64,000 bases of DNA from Owenia fusiformis (taxonomy: Eukaryota; Annelida; Polychaeta; Sabellida; Oweniidae). The notes beneath the pieces are model-generated. The model saw only the letters and a list, made by a program, of their open reading frames with translations. It searched no databases and was not told the DNA's origin. Each line of letters starts with the position of its first letter. The stretch's first letter is position 1. This document shows positions 16,700 to 27,123 of this stretch, one piece after another. The DNA is taken from NCBI GenBank assembly GCA_903813345.2, contig CAIIXF020000008.1, forward strand, positions 36,726,867 to 36,790,866, written 5' to 3'. Both the position numbers and the translations under genes were made by a program.

Positions 16700-17192
16700 A
16701 AGTCACCTGTCACCTTTGCATTCAAGATGGCGGACGGGAAGTGTCGATTTAGATATTTTTTAGTTTTCACCAAATGAAACCACTTTATAGTTGACGTAAT
16801 GCTTTGATATTTTGAACTAAACCAGGCTAATATAACATGAAAACTCGGGAGTATGATCAATTGTTCATAATTGCGCGTATAGGCGCCACAATTCAACGAT
16901 ACCTTCCACAGCTTAAGGGTAGGTTACTGGGATTTGGGTTTCATCATCTCTATTGTATCATACATTTCCAGTTACCTTTCCCATTAAGCGGTGGAAGATG
17001 CCGTTGAACTATTGCGCCCACGCACGATATATGAACAAATGATCATACTCAAGTGTTTCCAAGTTGTATACGTCGGATTTAGTTCAAATATCAAAGCTAA
17101 CGTCAGCTATAGTAGTTTAATTCCATGAATACTAAAATTATCGACATGGACACTTCCCAACCGACATCTTGAATGCGAAGGTGACGGTCGTA
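16700..17192. mobile_element. Foldback element of about 490 bp
   Basis: The outer arms (CACCTTTGCATTCAAGATGGC and its reverse complement near 17162-17190) and inner arms (ACTAAACC, GAGTATGATCA and CATAATTGCGCG with partners) form a nearly full-length imperfect palindrome. Non-coding. Confidence 0.6.
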
Positions 17193-17837
17193 CCTTCGCT
17201 TGATACTGACCAGTGTCAATGTCCTCTTTTAATCGCATACTTTTAAGAATCGGATTTATTTCCAATGATTTCCAATATGATCGCGAGCTTAAATTCGTTT
17301 GGAAAGTTATTGTTGCTGCCACAAAATTAGAGGAGTGACTATGGGGTGGGAGTAATCAATTTATATTATTTTAGCCTAATTTTGGTCACCAAACTTTGAT
17401 ATCTTCCAAATCAAACTCTCAACGCCATTCTAAAGTTCTACACTTCAATAAGTTAGGGAGCTCTTTCGAACTTTTGAAGTGAATTCTCAGAGAACACAAT
17501 TCGAGTCATTCTTGCAAGTTATTATTTTGAGGGAAGACATTGGTTGGACAAGCAAAAAATGTACTTTGCATATTTTGTGAAAGGTTTGTCCGCTATGGGA
17601 AAGCAAGACGGTACATAGAGTTTTGGTAATAAATCACTGCGCACGTCTGGGGTTGACAATCAGCATTGGGTTGGGTAGGAGTTTCTCCCCTCATAATCCA
17701 TTGGACCAAAAGCTTTATTTTTCTGTTAATAAACTCAAGTACAGTATTAAGTTTTGAACTTACACTTCTCAATCTCGACAAAGTTGAATCTCAATATTCA
17801 ACATGTATTGTGAAGGTATGAATTGGTTTATTTTATT

Positions 17838-18140
17838 TTCAGTCAACATTTGATTTGTTTGTTTAGTGAAGAGAATTATATTTCAATGCTTTGCACATTA
17901 TCAGTGGATTGACTTACTACATGTATACCAACACAAATTGAATTTACTTATATTTATATAAAGCTGAAAAGGCATTTAGGTATTAACAGAGGGATTAATC
18001 TTAATCTTGTGCCCAAAAATGAGATTATTATTTTTTGAATAACAATAATATAATTCTTGCAGGAATGTTTACTATTGTGCACAGCTTGATTTAATTAATT
18101 TATATAATTGATTGTTGCAAATATATTATGCAATGACTTG
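17838..18140. repeat. Dispersed repeat, copy 2 (partner 3466-3770)
   Basis: Direct-orientation match to 3466-3770, running into the minisatellite that follows. Confidence 0.7.
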
Positions 18141-18144
18141 TGTT

Positions 18145-18480
18145 CAATTTCAATATATTAAAACATAAGTGCTCTGTTATGTAACAGGGGAAGTGTTCAA
18201 TGTTAATATATTCAAACATTGGTGCTCGGTTATGGAACTGGGGAACTGTTCAATTTTAGTATTAAAACATTAGTGCTCTGTTATGTAACAGGGGAAGTGT
18301 TCAATGTTAATATATTCAAACATTAGTGCTCTGTTATGTAAGTGGAGAAGTTCAATTTAAATTTATAAATCATTAGTGGTATGTTATGTAACTGGGGAAG
18401 TGTTCAATTTTAATATATTTAAACATAAGTGGTCTGTTCTGTACTGGAGAGGTTCAATTTAAAATAAAACATTAGTGGTA
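18145..18480. repeat. Minisatellite, about 58-bp unit
   Basis: Units contain GTGTTCAATTTTAATATATT, AAACATTAGTG and CTGTTATGTAACNGGGGA, with about six copies. The motif family is shared with the long array at 40540-41520. Confidence 0.7.
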
Positions 18481-18625
18481 TCGTCCATTTGTCACTCCTA
18501 TGCATCCTATAGTGAACCTATGAATTGTTAAAACACGATGTTTTTGGGTTAATTTATGACGATAAGGGTTTCCTGAAGAGATTTAGCTGGGTTGGACAAA
18601 AGGTTAGTTTGGGGAAAAATAGTAT
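18480..18625. repeat. Dispersed repeat, inverted copy at 33935-34075
   Basis: AAAACACGATGTTTT, ATAAGGGTTT and CTGGGTTGGACAAA occur here and, in reverse complement and the same relative order, near 33945-34030. Confidence 0.6.
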
Positions 18626-19139
18626 AGGCTAATTAGCGAGGCCATTATTAAAATAATGATTGTTTGTAAAATGTAAAACCATTCGATTTTCTACTCAGAA
18701 AGTTTTTTCAACAAATGTTTCACTGAATAGATATCCCAAAATTTGAGTTGCCCCTAAGCCATTCCCCATTTGTTTAACATGGGATCTGCCATTTTTGTTA
18801 AATTACATGAAATTCATCAATTTTGTCATTTGACATACGGTAATGTTAGAGATACAATGATAACTTTATAAATATTGTGCATATATGCAAATTAGCATAT
18901 TTATTATTGGTATTTCGCATTTATTCAAAATATTTTGTTTATCAAGCTTGCAGTACAAAGGAATGACTAATTGGTGGTTTCGTTAAATTCTCAGTATTTT
19001 AATTGGGGTGCCAATTATTGAATTTCTAACGTATCTTAGAAAGAAAAATGATAGCCTGGGACCTGGAGACACATGTTTTTAGCTTCAATGAATAACATAA
19101 TGTTAAAATATACAAAAATAACTTATCCGATTTGTACAT

Positions 19140-19677
19140 ATTTATATATATCATTTATTTATTCACGTACCAATAATCCCTTTAAGGGCAAATGTACAAA
19201 AGAAGAGAAAAAAAACTTACATAGACATAATAACGTACAAGTAGAAAAGTACATAAATACAGATGTATATACAGTATATATATGTAACTGGATCACGTCG
19301 TTACTGGGTGAGTCTGTCTGAAATCTACCTACTGAGCAAAGTACTCCTTATAGAGAATAATTCATTTGCCATGTTAGAAAAGATGCTGCAATATTGCTCC
19401 TCAGCATTAAATAAGAAAGCTAGTAAATCCATATCTGATAGCGAGCCGATATTAGGGCATTTGGTATAAAGCAAGTCTAAATATTTATTTGTGATATGTT
19501 TGAGCTCATTACACTTGAGCAAAAAATGTTCTTCGGTCTCCTGTGCCTTTTTACATAGTTTACAAATTCTAAGTTCGGGTGGAAGATGTGGTCTTTTATA
19601 TCTACCCACCTCGACTTCAAGCTTGTGACTGCTGATTCTAAGCGATGTTAAATTGCGGCGGGCATCTCTATTCTTAA
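19140..19677 (-). pseudogene. Non-LTR retrotransposon fragment, 3' part, split by the LTR element
   Basis: The minus-strand frame ends at 19325 and carries a Cys/His motif (ICKLCKKAQETEEHFLLKC, C-x2-C-x9-H-x4-C) typical of LINE C-termini. Downstream is a 3' tail with GCCCTTAAAGGG and AATAAATAAA around 19145-19190. The coding text continues directly in 31911-32508 across the insertion; removing the insertion and one TTAA keeps the same frame. Confidence 0.8.
19674..19677. repeat. Target site duplication TTAA, left
   Basis: Directly adjoins the left LTR; the same four bases follow the right LTR at 31907-31910. Confidence 0.85.
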
Positions 19678-21875
19678 TGTAATGACCCCGATAGTAATTT
19701 GAGATGGTAGCGAGCCAAAATATCAGAGTCTTACAGATAAAAGAGAAAACTTGAAATATTGAATCTCTTACTATGGATATAACTAATGTACAATACTTGG
19801 GTTTATAATATTTTATTGAAGATTAATATAATGTGTGTGGATTGGTTAGAGTCTCCTATAGAGGCTGTATGTCGCAACTCTGCGACATAAAACGTACCAC
19901 TAATTAAACAGACAATGTGATGTAACTTTAAAATATAAACAGAAAAAAAACTACTTTATTGCTTTCTTTTACAAAAATAAGTATTTGGTATCAAAAGTTG
20001 TAAATTACTTTTATTTACATGATTATGAAATGGAGCTTTAAAGACTAGGCTGTATGATGATCACTGTATATTTACACAATTATATTATGCACCTGAAGTT
20101 TTGACTATAAATTACTCTACACTTAATGCTGTATTACCCTGACTAAGTTGGCAAGACCTGTTTGTATTTACACTACAATTACCTGATATATACACTTGAT
20201 CGGGAAATTATATACCAGACTTATGATATGAAGCACCAATTGGTTTGAGCTTAAGTGATTATATGCAAATGTATATGTTGTTTAAGTTTCTAAACTGTTC
20301 TACTGCCTTAATAATCTAATGTAGTAGATATATTGTCCAATACAATATATCTAACACAAAAAATTACTCGCGAAGGCACAAAGTGAAAAATATCACCCTG
20401 AGATTCTGTTAAACTGAGATTCGAAGCAGTATCAAATTATGTCAATATCAAAATATCACCTAAAAGTAGCTTATTACATGTGAAAACTACACTGCTGAAT
20501 GCAGTATATTCCCCACATGAAATATCAACTGAGCTACAGTAACACAAAGTGAAATAGTATCACCTTGGAAATATGAATATAAAACTCAATGTATGAAAAT
20601 AATATGTACAATAAGCACCAGAGATATTTCAATGTACCAGACTGTTAGTTACATGTGGCAGACATAAAGCATGAAACAGTATGTCTATCACATGTCAACC
20701 AAATAACTACAATAAAAACAGTCAAATACACAATAGAAATACAGTATCTCTTCTAAACTCACAATATTAGTGACGATAAAGTATCGCAACAAAAGGAACT
20801 ACTCAAAATGAAATTATGGCAAGCTTTTGGCAATTTAACCTGTACGACAAAGTGTCGAACAGACAAAAATCCAAAATAAGATCAAAATGTGTTTTATAAC
20901 ACTATAACTTGATTATACTTATGTAAAGGTGTGAATCTATATCACACTAGTATAAGCAAGCTCAAATATTACTCAAATATATAAAACTATCAAAAATGTG
21001 AGTTTATGAAATCATGTGCTCAAGTCAATGAGAATTCTATGAAAAATGACAAAGATACAGCTTCGAAAAAGTAACTTCAAAAATGAAAATCAGTCGGCCT
21101 TACTTTCTCAAAAGTTAAATGAAATACTCAAGATCAATTATATAAGCAAAATACCAATGCAACTCTCGACACTGAGATGAATTAAGGCATCAAAATTTGG
21201 AATCTGCATGAGATGCAAAAATGGCCGCCCAAAATTCAACAAGTGTGAATCGGCCGTTTCCAAAAACTGATATCTCACTTCAAAAAGTGTAATTGGCTGA
21301 ATGCCTACGATCCCTGGGTCTGGTGTTAGTTCGACAATTAAGTAAAACTATATCTTACACCGGGAAAGTAACTGGGAAGCATACAAATCAACCAAATATT
21401 TAGAGCATACCTATCTGTCCTTTGTTGTTTACGAATATTGACGAAGATGTGAATTGAATGTGAGAGAGAAGGCCTCTGATTGGCTGAAAATATCACGTGA
21501 CTTTGAAATTGTCGATTTACTGCAAAAGTACGTAACATTACTTGAATAAAAACTTACCATATTGATCTTTAAATCAATATTGATCATAACATGTTGCATT
21601 TACATCGAAAAAACTATGCAAAAGTGGTAAAATATGATGTTATTAAATAAAATGAATCGTAATCCAAAACGAGGCTGTGACCCCGGAAGCTCACATAAAC
21701 ACAAAAATAATTTCGGGGAGAAGTAAAATCTCCAAATAAAGTTAAATTTCACCACCTTTACAGAAATATACTCAGTCACCACTTATGGCGGAAGCAAGGT
21801 AAGACAATGTGACACCGTCTAGCGTACTAAGAACAAAATGACACTATCTAGAACTATTGCTAGACGGTCGTCACA
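19678..21875 (-). repeat. 3' LTR (2198 bp)
   Basis: Begins TGTGACGACC and ends GGTCATTACA in element orientation, with TG...CA borders. Its pair is 29709-31906 at a constant offset of 10031. At 20178 it has A where the partner has C. A polyadenylation signal AATAAA lies at 19812-19817, about 135 nt before the LTR end. Confidence 0.93.
19812..19817 (-). terminator. Candidate polyadenylation signal in 3' LTR
   Basis: AATAAA on the minus strand near the downstream end of the LTR; the same hexamer sits at 29843-29848 in the 5' LTR. Assignment as the used signal is inferred. Confidence 0.4.
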
Positions 21876-21890
21876 CTATCCCCCCTTTTG
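21876..21890 (-). other. Polypurine tract
   Basis: In element orientation AAAAGGGGGGATAG lies immediately before the 3' LTR start TGTGACG, as expected for the plus-strand primer of reverse transcription. Confidence 0.8.
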
Positions 21891-22169
21891 AAAAAATGTT
21901 CGCCCTCGAACAGGAATGATGATTATAAAATGAGCACAAACTTATCGTAAAATGACGTATATAAAAAATGTCCATCAGCAAAAGTGCTGATTTATTAACA
22001 CTATAGTTGGGGACATCGCTGTGTCCAGCTGCTCCCGTCTGACATCTGCGTTTAACACTTGAATATATAAATTGGACTGTTTTCTAGATGGTTCAGAAAT
22101 GTCAATAAATAAAACACATGGCCCCTATGGTATTCTTGGAAGAAGCAGGGGCTCAAATACACAATACAG

Positions 22170-23126
22170 TTACTTGCCAATGTTAATAGTTATGTATTGA
22201 ATAGATTTTCCACATTGACACGGTTGTTTATAACTGACTTTGGTTTTCTTCTGTGGTGTTGGTCGTTTCATAGACAAATCCAGTGGTTTAGATTGTATTA
22301 TAATGTCCATATTTGGAGATTCAGGTCTCAATACTTCTGGAGATGATGGTGGCATATGGTCCTGGACACTTTCAGTTACTGAGAGTACTCCCGATGGCTG
22401 TTCTGTGGCAGGTGTTGACGATTCATTGTCCAATTTACATGATTCTGTGTCTGAGCTAGGGGATCGCACAGGTGAAGCGTTGGGTGACTCCACCTGCTCC
22501 CCTTTCTTCTCAGTATCAGAGTCAGAGCCAGTGTCTGAGTCAGACGATGATATCTCCCTCAATTTCCGCTTGTACGTTGTTGAACTTTTGGCTCGGATGG
22601 CCGTAATCCTTCCTCGGAGTTCACCTAAACTCATCTGGTCATGTTCATAAATCTCTGTTTCTTGATCAGAGTCCAAGATCTTATCAGGACAAGTAATGGG
22701 CAGAGTGCTCTTTGTCCAAGGGGACACAGAGGTGAAATTCTTGGACACTGATGTTGTGGAGGCAGAGATTTGGGGTGGAACGGTTATAGCCATCAATGGT
22801 TTTGGCAGTTGTTTTAGAGTAACTAAAGGTGATTGGATATCTTTATGTCCATTTGGAAAGTGTTTCCTCTTCTCAGCATGATTGCGCTCATGCCTGTCCA
22901 TCCGTTGGCGTGTCTTTGTGGTGCGTCCTCTTAACATAAATTTGCAGTATTTAAACTGACAATACACATATTGATGTTGGTTGATATCATGTTGGTCAAG
23001 TTCCTCTTTTGTAGGAAATTCCGCCCCACAAACGAGTCCCTTGGTTTTGTATTTGGCGCAGACCACCATCCTGAAAAGAAGCAAAACAAGCAATGTGTTA
23101 AACATTTGGCGATTATTCCAAATCAT
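22170..23126 (-). CDS. ORF3: zinc-finger protein with PLDLS motif in the LTR element
   Basis: Open for 318 codons from ATG 23126, overlapping the end of pol by 14 nt in another frame. The first 19 codons look like a hydrophobic leader, but their bases form a pyrimidine tract ending TTCTTTTCAG at 23071. A protein starting at ATG 23069 (299 residues) on a spliced mRNA is more likely. Numbered from ATG 23126: C23-x9-C33-x12-H46-x4-H51 and C56-x4-C61-x17-H79-x3-H83 are C2H2-like fingers; 190-275 is Ser/Pro/acidic; PLDLS (281-285) fits the CtBP-binding motif PxDLS, followed by a basic KRPTPQKKTK. No transmembrane anchor or Env feature is seen. Function unknown; a nuclear regulatory role is inferred. 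Confidence 0.75.
   Translation of the reverse strand: MIWNNRQMFNTLLVLLLFRMVVCAKYKTKGLVCGAEFPTKEELDQHDINQHQYVYCQFKYCKFMLRGRTTKTRQRMDRHERNHAEKRKHFPNGHKDIQSPLVTLKQLPKPLMAITVPPQISASTTSVSKNFTSVSPWTKSTLPITCPDKILDSDQETEIYEHDQMSLGELRGRITAIRAKSSTTYKRKLREISSSDSDTGSDSDTEKKGEQVESPNASPVRSPSSDTESCKLDNESSTPATEQPSGVLSVTESVQDHMPPSSPEVLRPESPNMDIIIQSKPLDLSMKRPTPQKKTKVSYKQPCQCGKSIQYITINIGK
23069..23092 (-). promoter_or_regulatory. Candidate 3' splice site for ORF3 mRNA
   Basis: The minus strand reads a T/C-rich run with TTGTTTTGCTTCTTTTCAG, then G and an ATG two bases into the exon (23069). This is a strong acceptor by consensus, placed exactly where a spliced subgenomic mRNA for ORF3 would need it. Confidence 0.6.
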
Positions 23127-26100
23127 AATCTTTTAACCACTTGGGTGGTTTTCGCGGCCTTCCAGACCGGGTTGGATGGACATCTTCTACAACAGAAGGA
23201 GAATTAATTTGGGCCTCTTCTGTGTCATCAGGGGTACCTGCAAGTGGATCAGGGGACTGTTCTGGCCTGTCAATGGGATCTCCGATATACTGTTTAAGTC
23301 GGTTTTCATGGACGACTTTCGGAGTTCCCTTAACATCCAGTTCAAAAACAGTATCCGACAACTTTGAGGTCACTTTGTATGGGCCAGTCCAGGGATTAAG
23401 AAATTTTGGACTGTGACCTACAGCTGTAACAGGCACATGTAACCATACGGTGTCGCCAGGGGATATAGATTGTGAATTTGCTTTCAAATCATAATATTTT
23501 TTCTGAGTATCAGAACTGATCTGAATATGACCCCGGGCGGCATCGTAAGTCTGAACCAATTTGGCTTGCAGTTCTTGACAAAATTTAGTGTAATATGTTT
23601 CATCAAGATCTTCACACAATATTTGTGGAGGAGGACCCACTACCAGCTCAGACGCAAGGCGGGGCTGACGACCGAACATGAGGTACGCTGGCGAAAAGCC
23701 GGTTGTTTCGTGACGGGCACTACGATATGCTGCCGCAATAAAGGGAAGATGTTCGTCCCAGTCACGATGATGCGGAGAAACAACTTTCGCAAGCATAGCC
23801 TCAATCGTCCGATTTGACCGCTCCACCATGCCATCTGACTGAGGATGGTAAGGGGTAGTCCTTGTCTTATCAATCTGTAACATGTCACACAACTCTTGGA
23901 AAAGGTTACTTTCAAACTGCCGACCTTGGTCAGAGTGGACAATTAATGGCGCTCCATACCGGCATATGAACTCATTTAGGAAAGCTGTGGCAACTGTAGA
24001 GGCTTCTTGATTTTTCATGGCCACTAGTTCCATGAATTTCGTGAAGTAGTCCTCTATTACTACCACATACTTATTACCTGACAAAGTTTCCGGCAGGGGA
24101 CCCAATATGTCGAGAGCAACCCGTTCCAAAGGTGCGCCCACATTATACGTTTTCATGGGGGCTTTTGGTTTTCTATTTGGCGGTTTTCTCTTTTGACATA
24201 CAATACATTCTGCCACCCATCGAGCAATATCAGCTTTGTAGCCTAACCAGTAATACCGATTCCTTACTCGATGGATGGTTTTGGTAACACCTAAGTGTCC
24301 AGCATCTCTTTGATTGTGCATGCCATGGAGAATGTCAAGTTGCAGGGATGAAGGTACAACAATTTGCCAATTTTCTTGGTTTTCATTTAACCACTTTCGT
24401 TCCAAAATCCCTTGACGCAAACGAAGGCGATCCCATTGAGACCACATACGCTTGAGATCAGTGGACCTGGGAGCTACTTCTGACCATGGAGGACGATGAC
24501 CAATCTCCATCCATTTTTTGATGGGAGCCAACAAGGGATCTTGGTCAACGGCCTCGTTATACTGGGTTTGTGTGACTCCTGGCAACCAATTACAGCCAGT
24601 AATTGGATCAGAATCATTTGGTTTACTTGGACCTTGAACGGTACGGACTTCAAATCTAGGTGTTAGACTGAAAGTGAACCTCACCGAAGGAATTTCAGTG
24701 ACAGGATCAGATTCATCTACGGGGACACCTGATTTCACTGGGTCATCAGCGGAAGATGACACAGGAGTTGGTGATACCCTGCCCCACTCCTCCTGTCGAT
24801 TGCAGTGCGAACAATCGACACAAGGTCTGCGGGACAAAGCATCGGCATTTCCGTGTTTTGTACCAGGACGGACTTCAATGGTGAAGTCATAAGTCCCAAG
24901 CACTTGTAGCCATCGGGCCAGCTGGCCCTCTGGTTCCTTAAAACGCATGAGCCAGGCCAATGCACCGTGATCGATGCGAATGGTGAAATGGTTACCATAG
25001 AGAAAATGGTGATAGTGTTTCACGGATTTCACAATGGCCAACAATTCTCTGCGAGTAGTGCAGTATTGACGTTCTGCCTTACTCAAGGTAGCAGAGTAGA
25101 AGTCAACCGGGCGTTCTTCTTCGGACTGAATCTGGGACAGGACACCCCCCAACCCACAGGAACTAGCATCAGTATCCAAAATGAAGGGCAGGGACATGTC
25201 AGGAAATGCCAGAATTTCAGTGTTACGGAAATGAGTCTTTAGTTGAGAAAAGGCTTCTTCACATTCCTCGGCCCATACAAATTTTTGATTTTTCTCAGAA
25301 AGGCGGCTAAGGGGCCGTGCTTCACTGGAGAAGTTTTTCACAAATCTACGATAGTATGAACACAAACCGAGGAATGCTTGAGTATCACGTAACTTCTTTG
25401 GTTGGGGCCAGGATTGGATGAGTTCCAATTTTTCAGGATTTGGAGCTACACCTTCCTCAGACACTACGTGACCAAGAAAGGTAACTTTGGATTGGAACAA
25501 GTTACACTTTTTGGGTGAGAGTTTCAAACCCGCGGATTCCAGACGATCAAAGACCTCATTCAGTCTTTCGAGATGATTTTCCACGGAGGAACTGAACACG
25601 ATGATGTCGTCAAGATATACTAAACAAGACTCATATCGGAGTCCGGCAAGCACACACTCCATTAGGCGTTCAAAAGTAGCCGGAGCATTACACAACCCGA
25701 AGGGCATAACGGTAAATTCAAATAACCCTTGGTGTGTAGTAAATGCAGTCTTGGCAGCATCATCATCTTCCATTGAAACTTGCCAGTACCCCGAAGCCAA
25801 GTCAAGGGTACTGAACACTTTCGCGCCAGATAACGAATCGATGGTGTCATCGATGCGTGGTAGCGGATACGCGTCTTTGTATGTTATCTCATTTAGTTGT
25901 CGGTAGTCTACGCAAAAGCGCTGGGACCCATCCTTTTTGGGGACTAGTACAATTGGGGAGGCCCAGGGACTTTTGGAGGGACGTATAATACCTAAATCTA
26001 GCATATCTTGAATTGCTTTTTCCCCTTCAGCTTTTTTAGCTGGAGGAATACGTCTGGGAGCTTGTTTTCTAGGATGAGAGTCACCCGTATTTATCTTGTG

Positions 26101-27117
26101 AGTTATCTCGTCCGTCCTACCGAGATCAAGTTTACTTTTAGCAAAGAGATTTTGATTTCGGAGAAGGAAGTCAACAACTTTTTCTGTATCTTCTGAGTCA
26201 ACATTTTCAGTACTTCTTTCACAGAGATCTATTAAGTGCTCAGGGATATCTGCGAGAGAAGGCTCAGGATTACTTGAGTTTTTTAATGAACAAACATTTG
26301 AACTTTGTGCATTACCAGGGGCTTTATGAGCACCACTATCTTCAGAAGGATCCCCCCCTTTGGAAAGTGGGTCATCATCCAGAAATTCACCATGTGCTAT
26401 CAAGGTATTTTTATATACTGTTACTGGCTCTGGATGAACGTTAGTTATGAGAACAGGAATCTCTTGTGAAGATGGATTAACAAGGGCGCGCGCTACCATA
26501 AGATTCTGTTCCAACACTTGAGTATTCATTTCAATGAGCATGGATGCAGCTGTATTTTCACTTTCAAAATCACCCAGCAGCTGCCCCTTTACCACCATTT
26601 CTGAATATGGAGGCACAGTGACAGTTTCTGCATTGGCGATGTTATATAGTACAGGCAATTGACTCTCAAGAGTGCAGGGAAATTGCCTGCCATGCATGAG
26701 CAAAAGTTGATCTTTTACATTGAGAACAGCTGAATTCATGACCATGAAATCATAACCAAGAACCAGATCAGCATTGAGGTTTGCAACCATTAATTGTTGA
26801 TGGACTCTAATACCTTGACCTAAGTTGAGCAGAGTGGCAAGTTGACCAAGAGCTTTGATTTCTCGACCATCTGCCATCTGAATACCGGGCCCGGTTTCCC
26901 ATTTTGAAGCATCAATGGCTGGATTTGATTTTTCAATCTTTTTCACAATTTCTGGGCTAACAATACTGAGGGTTGCCCCGGTATCAATGAGACAATAAAC
27001 AATAATTCCCCCAAAATTCACAGGCAAATAAAGGGCATTGTTAACTCCAGTGGAAGGAACATACGGTCCAAAATATTCTACAGCGTCACCTGGACCGTTT
27101 GGTGACGCCTTTTCTAG
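23113..27117 (-). CDS. pol: Pol polyprotein (protease, RT, RNase H, integrase)
   Basis: The frame is reached by a -1 shift at 27117-27123; the first pol-only codon is CTA at 27117, giving 1334 residues after the shift. No ATG is needed. Numbering from that codon: aspartic protease DTG 45-47; reverse transcriptase first Asp 439 (TLDLASGY) and YLDD 501-504; RNase H D650, E691, D716 and D759; integrase HHCC zinc-binding region about 931-974 with C971 and C974; catalytic triad D1003, D1063 and E1099; GPY motif 1245-1247. Domain order PR-RT-RH-INT is that of Ty3/gypsy (Metaviridae). No stop or missing catalytic residue was found, so it looks functional. Its end overlaps ORF3 by 14 nt. Confidence 0.93.
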   Translation of the reverse strand, partial: LEKASPNGPGDAVEYFGPYVPSTGVNNALYLPVNFGGIIVYCLIDTGATLSIVSPEIVKKIEKSNPAIDASKWETGPGIQMADGREIKALGQLATLLNLGQGIRVHQQLMVANLNADLVLGYDFMVMNSAVLNVKDQLLLMHGRQFPCTLESQLPVLYNIANAETVTVPPYSEMVVKGQLLGDFESENTAASMLIEMNTQVLEQNLMVARALVNPSSQEIPVLITNVHPEPVTVYKNTLIAHGEFLDDDPLSKGGDPSEDSGAHKAPGNAQSSNVCSLKNSSNPEPSLADIPEHLIDLCERSTENVDSEDTEKVVDFLLRNQNLFAKSKLDLGRTDEITHKINTGDSHPRKQAPRRIPPAKKAEGEKAIQDMLDLGIIRPSKSPWASPIVLVPKKDGSQRFCVDYRQLNEITYKDAYPLPRIDDTIDSLSGAKVFSTLDLASGYWQVSMEDDDAAKTAFTTHQGLFEFTVMPFGLCNAPATFERLMECVLAGLRYESCLVYLDDIIVFSSSVENHLERLNEVFDRLESAGLKLSPKKCNLFQSKVTFLGHVVSEEGVAPNPEKLELIQSWPQPKKLRDTQAFLGLCSYYRRFVKNFSSEARPLSRLSEKNQKFVWAEECEEAFSQLKTHFRNTEILAFPDMSLPFILDTDASSCGLGGVLSQIQSEEERPVDFYSATLSKAERQYCTTRRELLAIVKSVKHYHHFLYGNHFTIRIDHGALAWLMRFKEPEGQLARWLQVLGTYDFTIEVRPGTKHGNADALSRRPCVDCSHCNRQEEWGRVSPTPVSSSADDPVKSGVPVDESDPVTEIPSVRFTFSLTPRFEVRTVQGPSKPNDSDPITGCNWLPGVTQTQYNEAVDQDPLLAPIKKWMEIGHRPPWSEVAPRSTDLKRMWSQWDRLRLRQGILERKWLNENQENWQIVVPSSLQLDILHGMHNQRDAGHLGVTKTIHRVRNRYYWLGYKADIARWVAECIVCQKRKPPNRKPKAPMKTYNVGAPLERVALDILGPLPETLSGNKYVVVIEDYFTKFMELVAMKNQEASTVATAFLNEFICRYGAPLIVHSDQGRQFESNLFQELCDMLQIDKTRTTPYHPQSDGMVERSNRTIEAMLAKVVSPHHRDWDEHLPFIAAAYRSARHETTGFSPAYLMFGRQPRLASELVVGPPPQILCEDLDETYYTKFCQELQAKLVQTYDAARGHIQISSDTQKKYYDLKANSQSISPGDTVWLHVPVTAVGHSPKFLNPWTGPYKVTSKLSDTVFELDVKGTPKVVHENRLKQYIGDPIDRPEQSPDPLAGTPDDTEEAQINSPSVVEDVHPTRSGRPRKPPKWLKDYDLE

Positions 27118-27123
27118 TTTTTT
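27063..27123 (-). promoter_or_regulatory. -1 ribosomal frameshift signal: slippery site and H-type pseudoknot
   Basis: The slippery heptamer A AAA AAC (27123-27117), in the correct gag phase, is followed at once by the gag stop TAG. After a 7-nt spacer, stem 1 pairs 27109-27101 with 27090-27082 (GCGTCACC/GGTGACGC plus one G-U). The loop segment ACGGTCCA (27098-27091) pairs fully with TGGACCGT (27070-27063) as stem 2. Loop 1 is 2 nt, there is no junction base, and loop 2 is 11 nt. This matches the standard geometry of efficient -1 frameshift pseudoknots. Confidence 0.9.

Noticed and set aside
21338-21782. Small minus-strand frames in both LTRs (also 31369-31813)
   Set aside because: They are duplicated only because the LTR is duplicated; no domain or selection can be seen, though an upstream exon here is possible.
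22240-22650. Plus-strand frames opposite gag, pol and ORF3
   Set aside because: They are antisense shadows of well-supported coding sequence with no domain of their own.
22170-23126. ORF3 as an envelope gene with a signal peptide
   Set aside because: The hydrophobic start is explained by a splice-acceptor pyrimidine tract; there is no transmembrane anchor, and the body has zinc-finger and nuclear-type motifs.
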